64,000 nt of DNA from JBAXXL01 sp037127915 (GTDB taxonomy: Bacteria; Bacteroidota; Ignavibacteria; Kapaibacteriales; UBA2268): contig JBAXXL010000010.1 in NCBI GenBank assembly GCA_037127915.1, forward strand, positions 43,198-107,197, given 5' to 3'. This document shows positions 9,725-18,567 of this stretch, piece after piece. Within the stretch, counting starts at the first letter, position 1. Each line of letters opens with the position of its first letter. The notes below the pieces were generated by a model that saw only the letters and a program-made list of their open reading frames with translations, made no database searches and was not told the DNA's origin. The position numbers were made by a program, and so were the translations under genes.

Positions 9725-10148
9725 TACAAACTTCCAAAAAATTAAAAAATTATTTTTTATATTATATTTCACCGTAAAATTAACCATTTTACTTGTAATA
9801 ACCAAAAATTTTATTAAGAATTATTAAGTGAAAAACAAATAATTATAATTTTTGTTTATAACAGAAGTAACACTAAGCAGAATGTATATCAATACATACA
9901 AGATAATATTGAATCCACAGTTTTATTGTTAGATATTTAATATTTTTTAATTTGTTAATGTTTAATGCGAATTTGAATTGATGGAAAATCTATCAAATAT
10001 ATTGTGTATTATGAAAATATATTTATAATATTAAAAATTATTAAATAAAAAACTTTTTTATTAAAAAAAATATGTTATATTTGAAATGCTTCTTCGAAGA
10101 GCAAATAAAAATTCATTTAATTAAATAATTTAAGGAGTAATATAAGCT
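9725..10148. other. AT-rich divergent intergenic region
   Basis: A 424-bp AT-rich stretch between divergent genes (giant paralogue 2 on minus, GLUG protein on plus). It must hold promoters for both. On the plus strand a TATATTTG box is visible (listed separately). On the minus side the GGTTATTACAAGTAAAA string shared with paralogue 1 is present near 9790-9806. I see no small gene or RNA here. Confidence 0.5.
10076..10083 (+). promoter_or_regulatory. Bacteroidota-type -7 box upstream of GLUG protein
   Basis: TATATTTG matches TAnnTTTG and lies 65 bp before the start codon. The -33 region at the right distance is a T-run without a clean TTTG, so this is a partial match only. An AAGGAG ribosome binding site follows at 10132-10137, 11 nt before the ATG. 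Confidence 0.45.
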
Positions 10149-12566
10149 ATGAAAAAATTACCCGTTATAATGATTTGTATTTTATTTAGTACGTTTTTGC
10201 TTAATGCGCAGCAAACCCCACCACCTCGTGATCCAATTACTAATTGGCGTCAAGTACAAAATTTTAATCACTTGTTATGGATTACTGATAGTATTAGTAT
10301 ATCCCGGACTGATTCTTTTGAACTCGTCGCAAATATAAATGCATCCGCTTCTATGTATTTGGATAGTGGTTTTAAACCTATCGGGTATGGTGCCAATAAT
10401 CAGTTTTCTGGGAAATTTTACGGTCGAAATCACACCATCGATAGTTTATACATACAACGCAGTAGTAGTGATAGCGTTGGTTTTTTTAGCAGTTCAATTG
10501 GGACAATTACAGATATAGGTTTAACAAACTGCAATATTCAAGGCAGGAATTGTGTTGGTGCTTTACTGGGTTTAAATCGCGGACATGTAATAAATTGTTA
10601 TTCCACAGGTTCTATATCTGGGGATGTATTAACCGGTGGTGAAAATATAGGGGGGCTAGTTGGTTATAATTTATTGGCTAATATCACGAATTGTTATTCA
10701 AGGGCAACTGTCGAAGGAATGAATTGCGTTGGTGGTTTAATAGGATTGAATTACAATTACTCTATAGATGTGGTTACTCTAGTGAACAAATGCTATTCAA
10801 CCGGTGAGGTTACTGGTATTTCTAATGTCGGTGGTCTAATTGGGCTACACAGTGGACCGAGTTTATTAATTCCAGGTACTTATGCTGAATTATGTGAATG
10901 TTATTCTACTTCTGATGTTACTGGTAATTTTAGGGTTGGTGGGTTAGTTGGATATTCTCTAAAAAACACAATAATAGAAAATTCATTTTCCCGGGGTGCT
11001 GTAAGTTTTTCTTCACAAGGTGAACGAATGGGTGGTTTAGTAGGTCAACTTGAAGATAATGCAAAAGTATCAAAGTGTTATTCTACTGGCTTTGTGGAGG
11101 GAGTTTTGGATACTGGTGGGCTTATTGGAATTTCAGATTCGCTTCAAAAAACAACAAATAGTTATTGGGATAAAATAACAAGTGGTCAATTATATTCTTC
11201 TGGTGGAACAGGTAAATCTTCTGAACAAATGCATGATGATGCTACATATTCAAATTGGAATTTTACATGTATTTGGCAGATTTTCACAACTAAAAATGAC
11301 AATTATCCATTTTTATTATTTACTATTCCACATGATAGTATAGAACCAATTGATACTGATAGTAATGGATTTAGAAATATAACAAAATTAAGTCATATAC
11401 GTTGGATAAGTGAACATAATTCAAGTTGGTCATGGAATTTTGAATTAGACTCTAATATTAATGCAGCAGATACAAGATTTTGGAATTGTAATCAGGGATT
11501 TTCTCCAATAGGCGATAGTTCAATTAAATACACGGGTTCCTTTAATGGCCATGACCATTATATTGATAGTTTATTTATTAATAGACCTACTCAAGATTAT
11601 GTTGGACTATTTGGTATTATTTCACAAACTAATCATGTTCCAAGTACACTAATAAACAGTATAGTATTAACTAATTCGAATATTATTGGCAACAACAATG
11701 TTGGTGGTATTTGTGGTTTGATTTTCAACAATACAGTTTTTCTACCACATATTGATAAATGTCATTTTGAAGGATTAATTAGCGGTAATGACTATATTGG
11801 AGGCATTGTTGGTCGAGATAGTGTTTATAATGTTTGGCCAAGAACGATTGTAGTATCTAATTGTTCATCAAGAGGTATAATCAGCGGTATTAATGATGTC
11901 GGTGGATTAATTGGTTACAATGCCTGTACATTGCAAGATAGTTATAATAGATCGGAAATACAAGGCAATAGTAATACCGGTGGAGCTGTTGGTTTTAATA
12001 GCAGTACTGGCATTATTTTTAAAATTTTTTCAGCTGGTGAAGTTAACGGTACTGGAGGTTTAGTAGGTGGTTCTTCAGGAACTATTGTTTATTCATACTG
12101 GGATTCAACGGCTTGTTCTATTAAAACATCATTTGGTGGTAGTCCTTTAGACTCAGCACCGATGAGAATTTCAACAAATTTTGTTGCTTGGAATTTCAAC
12201 ACTATATGGGAATGTATTACTACCGAAAATGATGGTTACCCTTCTTTCCGTGGTGTCACTAATTTCAAAAAAAATATTGAGAATGAAAAGTTTAACATAC
12301 TAAACAAAAATATTATTATTGATATTTATCCTAATCCTGTTAATGCGGTAACTAATTTAACAATTAATTCAGATTATAATATTCATGGAAGCATACACGT
12401 TTATACTACCTTAGGTCAATTGATTAAAACGTGTTATACTGGTGAAATTGTAAAAGGTTCAAATGAATTTATATTTAATCTACAAGATTTAAACGAAGGT
12501 TCTTACTATTTAGTTATTGAAAATAATTCTATATTATCTTGCAAATTGATTATAATATCAAGATAA
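10149..12566 (+). CDS. GLUG-repeat T9SS cargo protein
   Basis: An 805-residue exported protein. It starts with a signal peptide (MKKLPVIMICILFSTFLLNA). The body carries two blocks of GLUG motifs, recognised by recurring GGLVGYN/GGLIGLN cores, each followed by a Cys-containing YSTG strand (for example NCYSTGSISG, KCYSTGEVTG, ECYSTSDVTG). Each block is introduced by a similar 'HIDSLYIxR...VGLF' segment. GLUG repeats form beta-solenoids in surface proteins and IgA-peptidase-like adhesins. The C-terminus (about 725-805) is a T9SS type A sorting domain beginning IYPNPVNA and ending in a basic tail. The product is probably a secreted or surface-anchored adhesive protein; its ligand is unknown. It has its own ribosome binding site and a strong terminator. 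Confidence 0.85.
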   Translation: MKKLPVIMICILFSTFLLNAQQTPPPRDPITNWRQVQNFNHLLWITDSISISRTDSFELVANINASASMYLDSGFKPIGYGANNQFSGKFYGRNHTIDSLYIQRSSSDSVGFFSSSIGTITDIGLTNCNIQGRNCVGALLGLNRGHVINCYSTGSISGDVLTGGENIGGLVGYNLLANITNCYSRATVEGMNCVGGLIGLNYNYSIDVVTLVNKCYSTGEVTGISNVGGLIGLHSGPSLLIPGTYAELCECYSTSDVTGNFRVGGLVGYSLKNTIIENSFSRGAVSFSSQGERMGGLVGQLEDNAKVSKCYSTGFVEGVLDTGGLIGISDSLQKTTNSYWDKITSGQLYSSGGTGKSSEQMHDDATYSNWNFTCIWQIFTTKNDNYPFLLFTIPHDSIEPIDTDSNGFRNITKLSHIRWISEHNSSWSWNFELDSNINAADTRFWNCNQGFSPIGDSSIKYTGSFNGHDHYIDSLFINRPTQDYVGLFGIISQTNHVPSTLINSIVLTNSNIIGNNNVGGICGLIFNNTVFLPHIDKCHFEGLISGNDYIGGIVGRDSVYNVWPRTIVVSNCSSRGIISGINDVGGLIGYNACTLQDSYNRSEIQGNSNTGGAVGFNSSTGIIFKIFSAGEVNGTGGLVGGSSGTIVYSYWDSTACSIKTSFGGSPLDSAPMRISTNFVAWNFNTIWECITTENDGYPSFRGVTNFKKNIENEKFNILNKNIIIDIYPNPVNAVTNLTINSDYNIHGSIHVYTTLGQLIKTCYTGEIVKGSNEFIFNLQDLNEGSYYLVIENNSILSCKLIIISR

Positions 12567-12589
12567 TTTTTTTTTAATTTTATTTCACC

Positions 12590-12623
12590 TGCTACCCATT
12601 GCTCGCAATCGGTAGCATTTTTT
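12590..12623 (+). terminator. Rho-independent terminator after GLUG protein
   Basis: The stem TGCTACC (12590-12596) pairs with GGTAGCA (12611-12617). It continues past a C:C mismatch into ATTG/CAAT closed by a 4-nt loop, and is followed by six T and ATT. It lies 24 bp past the stop codon. Confidence 0.85.
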
Positions 12624-12645
12624 ATTAATAAGTAAATATATTCAG

Positions 12646-12772
12646 ACATATTAATGAACATTCTTTAGCATTCATTCTGCTTGGCATTTTGGGAGTACGC
12701 TAGAGATTAGGCACCGGTACTCCTGAACAACATCTCTACGTAGATTAAACTAAATATTTGTAATAACTAAAA
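12646..12772 (-). pseudogene. Relic of the 5' end of a third giant GEVED/beta-helix paralogue
   Basis: Positions 12646-12732 align with 4935-5021 of giant paralogue 1 (shared 'catattaatgaacattct', then the same order of words with scattered changes, to 'ctcctgaacaacat'). Positions 12742-12772 then align with its promoter-proximal leader near 5138-5167 ('taaac...ttgtaataac'). The signal-peptide coding part and start codon between them are deleted, and the frame is broken. This is a dead fragment, not a gene. It shows the family once had a third member in the same orientation. Confidence 0.6.
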
Positions 12773-12854
12773 AAAAGCTTATGAATAATGAAAATTAATT
12801 TAATGAACAAATTTTCATAAAATTAATATAAAATAATTAAAAATTTTTCTCCCT

Positions 12855-13200
12855 CAAGTGCTTGTCAGAATCATGATACCCAGGATGAAAGGATGAACAG
12901 GATAATTGATAGTTGACAGTTGACAGATGATAATGAGAAGAAGAAGAAGAAAACAACCTAACCACCAATGTAAAATGGGGAATAACCGAGTTGTCATTCT
13001 GAACGAAGTGAAGGATCCAACTTCAAATGATTTTGAATTATGGCTTTTGAATTTTAAATGTGAAGACCAAAGAAGCGAAATCCCCAAGCCCCATGCTGAA
13101 GCATGGGGTTGATATAAACAATACAAAAAACAACCTCACGCTTATCAAGGTGGGGTCTGGGATTATACTTTAGGTACGGAATCAATTTACAACTAATTAG
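12855..13200. repeat. Cluster of dispersed repeats between the GLUG protein and hicB
   Basis: The stretch 12773-13313 has no credible gene. It contains 'cagaatcatgatacccagga' (relatives near 353 and 5292), the 'gatagttgacagttgacaga' word (family near 385, 665 and 21,437), a 'cattctgaacgaagtgaagg' element at about 12,990 (family near 14,105, 21,577 and 31,222), and a perfect hairpin CCCCATGCT/AGCATGGGG at about 13,090-13,110 followed by GTTGATATA, as near 1,010. Confidence 0.65.
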
Positions 13201-13313
13201 AGATGTACTCGATTTCGGGAGTGGTGCAAAATTGAGCAAAAAATAAATTTCTAAAATAATTAATCACATTAATTCGTTTGTAAAGCAAATTATAATAGCA
13301 AGGTATAGAAAAA

Positions 13314-13529
13314 ATGGAAAAGCAATTTACGGCAGTAATAATAAAATCGGGTGAATGGTATGCCGGGACTGTTAAGGAACTTTCAGGTGTTCATTCACAA
13401 GGCAGAACGATTGCAGAACTTAAAGAAAATTTGATTGAAGCCATTCAATTGATTATTGAAGCGAATTTAAAACATTATACAAACTTCAATAACGAATATA
13501 TAGAAGAGCAAATAGCAGTAATGGTATGA
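13314..13529 (+). CDS. hicB: HicB-family antitoxin
   Basis: A 71-residue protein with the short HicB-like fold (UPF0150 type). It starts with a beta strand FTAVIIKSGEWYAGTVKELS, continues with the typical GVHSQGRTIAELKENLIEAI helix, and ends LIIEAN followed by a short acidic tail. In this small HicB class the partial RNase-H-like domain binds the toxin; DNA binding may need the complex. The stop codon overlaps the start of a hicA reading frame (ATGA at 13526-13529), the usual translationally coupled arrangement, but antitoxin first. The toxin frame is broken (next entry), so this antitoxin may now be an orphan. Confidence 0.75.
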   Translation: MEKQFTAVIIKSGEWYAGTVKELSGVHSQGRTIAELKENLIEAIQLIIEANLKHYTNFNNEYIEEQIAVMV

Positions 13530-13719
13530 AAATGAAAGAGCTTATTAGCTATTTGATGCTTTACGGTTGCTTTCTTGAACGGGAAGGAAAAATCATTCTG
13601 TGTTTTACAATCCAAATTCGAATAGGTCTTCAACAGTTCCAAGACTTACTGAAATTAACACCTATACCGCGCGTGGGATATGCAGAGATTTAGAAATCCC
13701 AATAATAAATATAAAATAA
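13526..13719 (+). pseudogene. hicA: hicA toxin with a single-base frameshift
   Basis: From the ATG overlapping the hicB stop the frame reads MKMKELISYLMLYGCFLERE, the standard start of a Bacteroidota-type HicA. After GK it goes out of frame at an A-run (13588-13592). One extra A would restore EGKNHSVFYNPNSNRSSTVP, then RLTEINTYTARGICRDLEIP and a stop at 13717-13719, giving a 64-residue HicA with the conserved Gly-Lys-x-His-Ser catalytic region. As it stands, translation in the first frame ends early, at a stop near 13692. The break in a homopolymer could be a true inactivating mutation, phase variation, or a sequencing error. Confidence 0.7.
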
Positions 13720-14200
13720 GAATTATTCGAGTCGAGATTGTTAATAAATTCATTTTCAACCACTTCGTGGTAACAGTTTATAAAGTTGAAAGTTTGTAAA
13801 AATTATAAAGATAAGAAGATGAAGAGAAAAACAATCTGTGGTGATCTGCTAAATCTGTTTCATCAGAGTTCCAATCTTCCGACGTGTATTTGGGCTAAAG
13901 CCCATTCTATCTCGCTTATATCAGCAACACGACTTAAAAGTCGTTGCAATTGAATTCGGGAGATTCCGTGTCAAGCACGGAATGACAAAGCAAAAATCTG
14001 TGGTAATCTGCTAAATCTGTGTCGTTAGTGTTCCATTCTTCGCATTTTCAACTTTCAACTTTCAATTTCTTCATACCCCATACCCAAAACCCTATGCCCT
14101 TTTGGAAGATGGATTCTTCACTTCGTTCAGAATGACATTAACCATCTAAAAAACAACAAGATGGAATCCTGCTTTCGCAGGAATGACAAATGTGTGATTA
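13720..14200. repeat. Repeat-filled intergenic region upstream of pheT
   Basis: No gene is visible. Two copies of an 'aatctgtggt.atctgctaaa' unit lie at about 13,833 and 13,987 (an inverted relative lies near 21,490-21,530). An 'agattccgtgtcaagcacgg' hairpin element lies near 13,960. The 'ttcacttcgttcagaatgac' element lies at about 14,115. A 'cctgctttcgcaggaatgac' hairpin element lies near 14,170, a motif type seen in many unrelated bacterial genomes. Confidence 0.65.
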
Positions 14201-14250
14201 AGCATAATTGAATAAAAATGAATATATTTTGCATTTTATTGAAAAAAATT

Positions 14251-14281
14251 TTTGAAAATCGGTATAATTGAATTATTTTTG
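14251..14281 (+). promoter_or_regulatory. Bacteroidota-type promoter of pheT
   Basis: TTTG (14251-14254), exactly 19 bases, then TATTTTTG (14274-14281): a full match to the -33/-7 consensus for the housekeeping sigma factor of Bacteroidota. It lies 44 bp upstream of the pheT start codon, with a short leader and no hairpin attenuator in view. Confidence 0.75.
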
Positions 14282-14324
14282 AAACTGCGAATTTATATGT
14301 ATTGTAGAACAAACTTATGTAATT

Positions 14325-16748
14325 ATGAAATTATCCTATAAATGGCTTAAAAACTATGTTGATTTTAATTTAACACCCGAAGATTTAGCAGACACCTTGA
14401 CAATGTTGGGCGCGGAAGTAGAAGAAATTATTTATCAAGGTGCTAAATATAAGGGCTTTGTAATTGGGTTAGTTGAGGAATGTATAAAGCATCCCGAAGC
14501 TGACAAATTATCCTTATGCAAAGTAACCGACGGCGAAATTCAGTATTCTGTTGTTTGCGGTGCGCCAAATGTGCGTGCCGGTCAAAAAGCGGTATTCGGA
14601 AAAATCGGCGCAACTGTACCTGCGGCGGGATTCAAATTAGAAAAAAGAAAAATACGCGGTGAAGTTTCCGAAGGAATGCTTTGCGCTCAAACTGAATTGG
14701 AATTAGGCACCGACGCTTCGGGAATATGGGTTTTACCCGACGACGCGCCTATTGGAATGGAACTTTCGAAGTATTTAGATATAGATGACACGATTTTGGA
14801 TGTTTTCTTAACTCCTAACAAAGCCGATTGCTTGAGCCATATAGGTATAGCTCGTGATTTGGCGGCTTGCATAGGCACTTCGGTGAAATATCCAGAAATC
14901 AAATATACTGAAAAAGAAAAGAATATAAACGAATATGCGCGTGTAACTATCGTTGACAAAGAAAAATGCCCTCGATATTGCGCCCGCGTAATCAAAGATG
15001 TAAAAATTGTTGAATCCCCGCAATGGCTGAAAAACAAATTGACTTCTGTCGGTTTGCGTTCCATAAGCGCGCCTGTCGATATAACGAATTTTGTTTTAAT
15101 GGAGTACGGTCAACCGCTACACGCCTTTGATTTGGACAAATTAGCCGGCAGAGAAATCATTGTCAAATGCGCCCGCGACGGCGAAAAATTCATTACTTTG
15201 GACGGCAAAGAACGTACATTGACTTCCGAAATGCTTATGATATGCGATTCCGAAAAACCTTTAGCTGTTGGCGGTGTGATGGGTGGTCAAAATAGTGAAA
15301 TTACCTCGGATACAACGAATATACTATTAGAATCAGCATACTTCAAACCTGCATCTATTCGTAGAACCGCTCGTAAATTAGGTATTCTGAGTGATGCCTC
15401 ATACCGTTATGAGCGCGGAGTTAACCCGGAAGGATTGATTCCAGCGGCAGACCGTGCCGCTCAGCTTTTTGTGGAAATTTGCGGCGGAAAAATTGCTGAA
15501 GGAATAATTGATGTTTATCCTGATAAAATCGAACGCCAGCAAGTAAAATTGCGCTATGCCAGAGCCGCCAAAATATTGGGCTTTGAGCTGAGCAATGAAG
15601 AAATCAAAAGCATTATGTCGCGCTTAGGTTTCGTGGTACTATCTGAAAATGAAAAAGAATTGCTTTACGAAGTGTCTCCATACAGAGTGGATGTAAAAGC
15701 TGAAATAGATTTGATTGAAGAATTGGCGCGCTTATACAATTACGATAAAATCGAACCGCAATATTATTCACCGGTTGATTATGCCGGAAGTGTGATAGTT
15801 GACGAGTTGGCGATTAGTCCGCTGAAGCAAAAAATTGCCGATTATATGGCTATGAGCGGTTATAAGGAAATAGTTACTCAACATTTGATAGACCCCAAAT
15901 CCGCAAGCCTTTACACAACCGATTTGGTTGAATTAGCCAATCCGTTAAATGAAGAAATGGCTGTTATGCGTCCGACTGTTATTCCTTCAATGATGAAGAT
16001 AATCAGCCACAACCAACGTATGGGCAACCACGATTTGCAACTTTTCGAAATAGGGAAAGTCTTCCGCAAATCACATCCGAAAGAAGAAACATTCATATCG
16101 GGTTATAAGGAAATGGAAAAACTGATAATTATTATCAGTGGTTCAGCGTCGCCAAAGCAATGGTCTGGTAAACCGAGACCTGTTGATTTCTATGATATTA
16201 AGGGTAGTGTCGAAGGTTTATTGAAATTCTTTAATCTTAATGATAAATTGAAATTCAAAGAATTCCCGGAATCGAAACCCGGATTTTCTAAAAATATATT
16301 AGCTATATATAATAAAAAACAGTATGTTGGAGTATTGGGCGAAGTTGATAAAAAAATCAAAGCTCAGTACGATATCAAACTGCCTGTCTATATGGCGGTT
16401 ATTGATATGGAACCGTTCTACAGTTCGGTCTTTGGACAAAATAAATTCAAAGCAGTTTCGCCGTACCCGACCAGCCAACGCGATTTAGCGTTCGAAGTTG
16501 CTCACGAAACAGCCGCCGGAGATATTTATAAAGAGATCGTCCAAAGTGCGGGAAATTTATTAACAGACCTTGTTGTATTCGACGTTTACGAAGGCAAAGG
16601 CATAAGCGAAGGGATGAAAAGCGTTGCTTATGCATTGACTTACGGAGCTTTGGACAGAACGTTGAAGGATAGCGAGGTAGATAACTCTATAAACAACATT
16701 GTAAAATCAGTCGAAAAACGCTTTAATGCAAGATTACGAAGTTCATAA
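14325..16748 (+). CDS. pheT: Phenylalanine-tRNA ligase beta subunit
   Basis: An 807-residue protein, the full bacterial length. It charges tRNA-Phe with phenylalanine as half of an alpha2-beta2 enzyme in the cytoplasm. It starts MKLSYKWLKNYVDF; the tRNA-binding OB-fold follows at about 40-150 (VCGAPNVRAGQ, PAAGFKLEKRKIRGEVSEGM). The B3/4 editing domain is at about 205-380 (VDITNFVLMEYGQPLHAFD) and the B5 domain at about 400-475. The catalytic-like core includes NPLNEEMAVMRPT, and the C-terminal ferredoxin-fold anticodon-binding domain begins near 715 (VSPYPTSQRDLAFEV). pheS is not adjacent. The gene has its own promoter and heads the block pheT, coiled-coil gene, zapA; the next gene starts 4 bp after its stop. 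Confidence 0.97.
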   Translation: MKLSYKWLKNYVDFNLTPEDLADTLTMLGAEVEEIIYQGAKYKGFVIGLVEECIKHPEADKLSLCKVTDGEIQYSVVCGAPNVRAGQKAVFGKIGATVPAAGFKLEKRKIRGEVSEGMLCAQTELELGTDASGIWVLPDDAPIGMELSKYLDIDDTILDVFLTPNKADCLSHIGIARDLAACIGTSVKYPEIKYTEKEKNINEYARVTIVDKEKCPRYCARVIKDVKIVESPQWLKNKLTSVGLRSISAPVDITNFVLMEYGQPLHAFDLDKLAGREIIVKCARDGEKFITLDGKERTLTSEMLMICDSEKPLAVGGVMGGQNSEITSDTTNILLESAYFKPASIRRTARKLGILSDASYRYERGVNPEGLIPAADRAAQLFVEICGGKIAEGIIDVYPDKIERQQVKLRYARAAKILGFELSNEEIKSIMSRLGFVVLSENEKELLYEVSPYRVDVKAEIDLIEELARLYNYDKIEPQYYSPVDYAGSVIVDELAISPLKQKIADYMAMSGYKEIVTQHLIDPKSASLYTTDLVELANPLNEEMAVMRPTVIPSMMKIISHNQRMGNHDLQLFEIGKVFRKSHPKEETFISGYKEMEKLIIIISGSASPKQWSGKPRPVDFYDIKGSVEGLLKFFNLNDKLKFKEFPESKPGFSKNILAIYNKKQYVGVLGEVDKKIKAQYDIKLPVYMAVIDMEPFYSSVFGQNKFKAVSPYPTSQRDLAFEVAHETAAGDIYKEIVQSAGNLLTDLVVFDVYEGKGISEGMKSVAYALTYGALDRTLKDSEVDNSINNIVKSVEKRFNARLRSS

Positions 16749-16752
16749 TTAA

Positions 16753-18183
16753 ATGGATACTTCTATGGAAAATGTGCAAAATACGGCTATAGACCAAGAC
16801 ACGAGCCAAAATCAAAATGGAGTGCTGAAAGCGATCCATCAGATTTCCGATATGGTCGAAATGTTAAAGCAGAATAATGCTTCACTGCAGAAAGAAAATG
16901 AAACCATCAGTAACGAAGTGGAAGAGAAAAACACTCTAATTTCGCGGCTATATTATTCGATGGAACAACTCAACAGCAAGATAGATTATCTGGCGCAAGC
17001 GAATGAGGATTTCGAAAAGGCATCCAAAGGTTCGCAGGATACGATGGACGGCTTTGAAGAAAAAATGGGCCAAGTTTTGCAAAAACTGAACACAGCGCAA
17101 AGTGAAAACAAGAAATTACTAGCAGAAAAAATCGAACTTCACGAGCAAGTTGCGAACTTTGTTTACGTTCAAAAAGAAATGATTCAAAGGAAAAAAGAAT
17201 CTTTGGACAAAGACAAAGTCATAGAAGGATTGAAAGAGAAAATCAGCATTTTAGAAAATAGAAACTCCGGTAATGTGAGCCAAACCGGTGAATTCGCTTC
17301 GAAATATGAAGAGTTTATCGCTCGGATTTATAGCGATTTATTTGCACTAAAAGATAGATTGAATTCCATACAAAGATTATTCAAACATAATAATGAAATT
17401 TCGAATTTGCTATTACAGCAGGTTGCCAATACCGGATTGGATACGTATCAATTACAAATTCAATCGGTTAATATATCAGCTGATAAACTTTACGATAGCG
17501 TGATAAGAGAACGGACTACTATTGATATTAAGTTTGAAGAGTTCAAACAGAACATTAAGCAATTAACAAAAACGATTGAAATAGTTCAAGATAAAGACCA
17601 GCAAGAGTCGAATTTGCTGAGTATAATCGAAGAAAAATTTAATATAGATAAACACCGTACTCAAGAAAATAAAGAATTAAAAGAGAAAATAAGAAGACTT
17701 AACGATATAAATGAACAAGAAAAAACTAAATTGCGTGAGGTACTCAAAAAAACGAACGAGACTTTAGAAGCTCTCGAAGAGCAAAATCGTTCATTGACTT
17801 GGAAAGTAAATCAGTTAAATTCCGAGAAAGATGAACTTAATAACGAATTTAGCAAAATAAAAGATATAACACAAGAAGCAGTACCCGAACCAAGGTATAA
17901 GAGTGAAATAAGTGATTTAAGACGCAGAAACGATATTTTGCTCAGCAAAATGGAAGAATTGAAGATGATTACACGGCGCAAAGACCACGAAGGATTGCAA
18001 GCTGATTTAATCGAAAGTTACATTGAATTGGATTCTTTGAACGAAGAATTGGAACAATTAAAACATAGTATAGCTCAAACAAAACCGCTAACCGAACGCG
18101 AGGAATCAATCTCAATTGATAAAACAAAAGCGGCAGAATTGGTTAGCAGGATTGAGCTATTTATCAACAAAATGAACAAATAA
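16753..18183 (+). CDS. Long coiled-coil protein of unknown function, between pheT and zapA
   Basis: A 476-residue soluble protein with no signal peptide or membrane segment. From about residue 25 to the end it is rich in E, K, Q, N and L with heptad-like spacing (for example EMLKQNNASLQKENETISNE, LKEKIRRLNDINEQEKTKLR), so it is mostly alpha-helical coiled coil. A less regular stretch (about 190-290) may be a hinge or small globular part. I do not recognise a named family. The start lies 4 bp after pheT, so the genes are co-transcribed, and the next gene is the cell-division factor zapA. A structural or division-related role is possible by position only. ATG 16753 and a second ATG four codons on are both usable starts. 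Confidence 0.75.
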   Translation: MDTSMENVQNTAIDQDTSQNQNGVLKAIHQISDMVEMLKQNNASLQKENETISNEVEEKNTLISRLYYSMEQLNSKIDYLAQANEDFEKASKGSQDTMDGFEEKMGQVLQKLNTAQSENKKLLAEKIELHEQVANFVYVQKEMIQRKKESLDKDKVIEGLKEKISILENRNSGNVSQTGEFASKYEEFIARIYSDLFALKDRLNSIQRLFKHNNEISNLLLQQVANTGLDTYQLQIQSVNISADKLYDSVIRERTTIDIKFEEFKQNIKQLTKTIEIVQDKDQQESNLLSIIEEKFNIDKHRTQENKELKEKIRRLNDINEQEKTKLREVLKKTNETLEALEEQNRSLTWKVNQLNSEKDELNNEFSKIKDITQEAVPEPRYKSEISDLRRRNDILLSKMEELKMITRRKDHEGLQADLIESYIELDSLNEELEQLKHSIAQTKPLTEREESISIDKTKAAELVSRIELFINKMNK

Positions 18184-18272
18184 AATAATGGGGCGGATAA
18201 ACCGTCTAATTTTATCGTTTAAAAAATAGATATATTATTGAAAAAAATAGTTTTACTAAATGACACTGAATA

Positions 18273-18563
18273 ATGGAACCAAACTTAATAAATATTGGTG
18301 GCGAAAATTTTTCATTTAAGAGTGAAAACGAAGCACTTCTGCTAAAAAGCGCAGAGCTTTTTAATAAGCAGTTGGAAAAGCTTCGTGAAGTTTACGGTAC
18401 GCACACAGATTACAAAAGAATATTGATATTGGCGGCTCTTAATGAAATAGTATTTCAGCAAGAGAAACTTCAATCAGCTGAAGATAAAGCAGATGCTCTT
18501 CAGCAGGAATTAGATGAAATAAAATCAGCATTAAACGGAATCTTAGGAAATAAAGTCATTTAG
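18273..18563 (+). CDS. zapA: ZapA-like cell division protein
   Basis: A 96-residue protein of the ZapA family. It has a short N-terminal beta domain (LINIGGENFSFKSENEALLL), then a long helix ending in a coiled coil (ILAALNEIVFQQEKLQSAED and onward), with the pattern KRILILAALNEI typical of the family. ZapA binds FtsZ and stabilises its polymers at mid-cell. The gene follows the coiled-coil gene and precedes a structured RNA and rny. A zapA next to 6S RNA is the known order in gamma-proteobacteria, which supports the RNA call. The symbol is given on family pattern and context; sequence similarity between phyla is low in this family. Confidence 0.8.
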   Translation: MEPNLINIGGENFSFKSENEALLLKSAELFNKQLEKLREVYGTHTDYKRILILAALNEIVFQQEKLQSAEDKADALQQELDEIKSALNGILGNKVI

Positions 18564-18567
18564 ATTG

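Noticed and set aside
9725..9805. Upstream start of giant paralogue 2 at 9805
   Set aside because: The 27 extra residues are not conserved in paralogue 1 and would spoil the signal peptide; the ATG at 9724 fits both.
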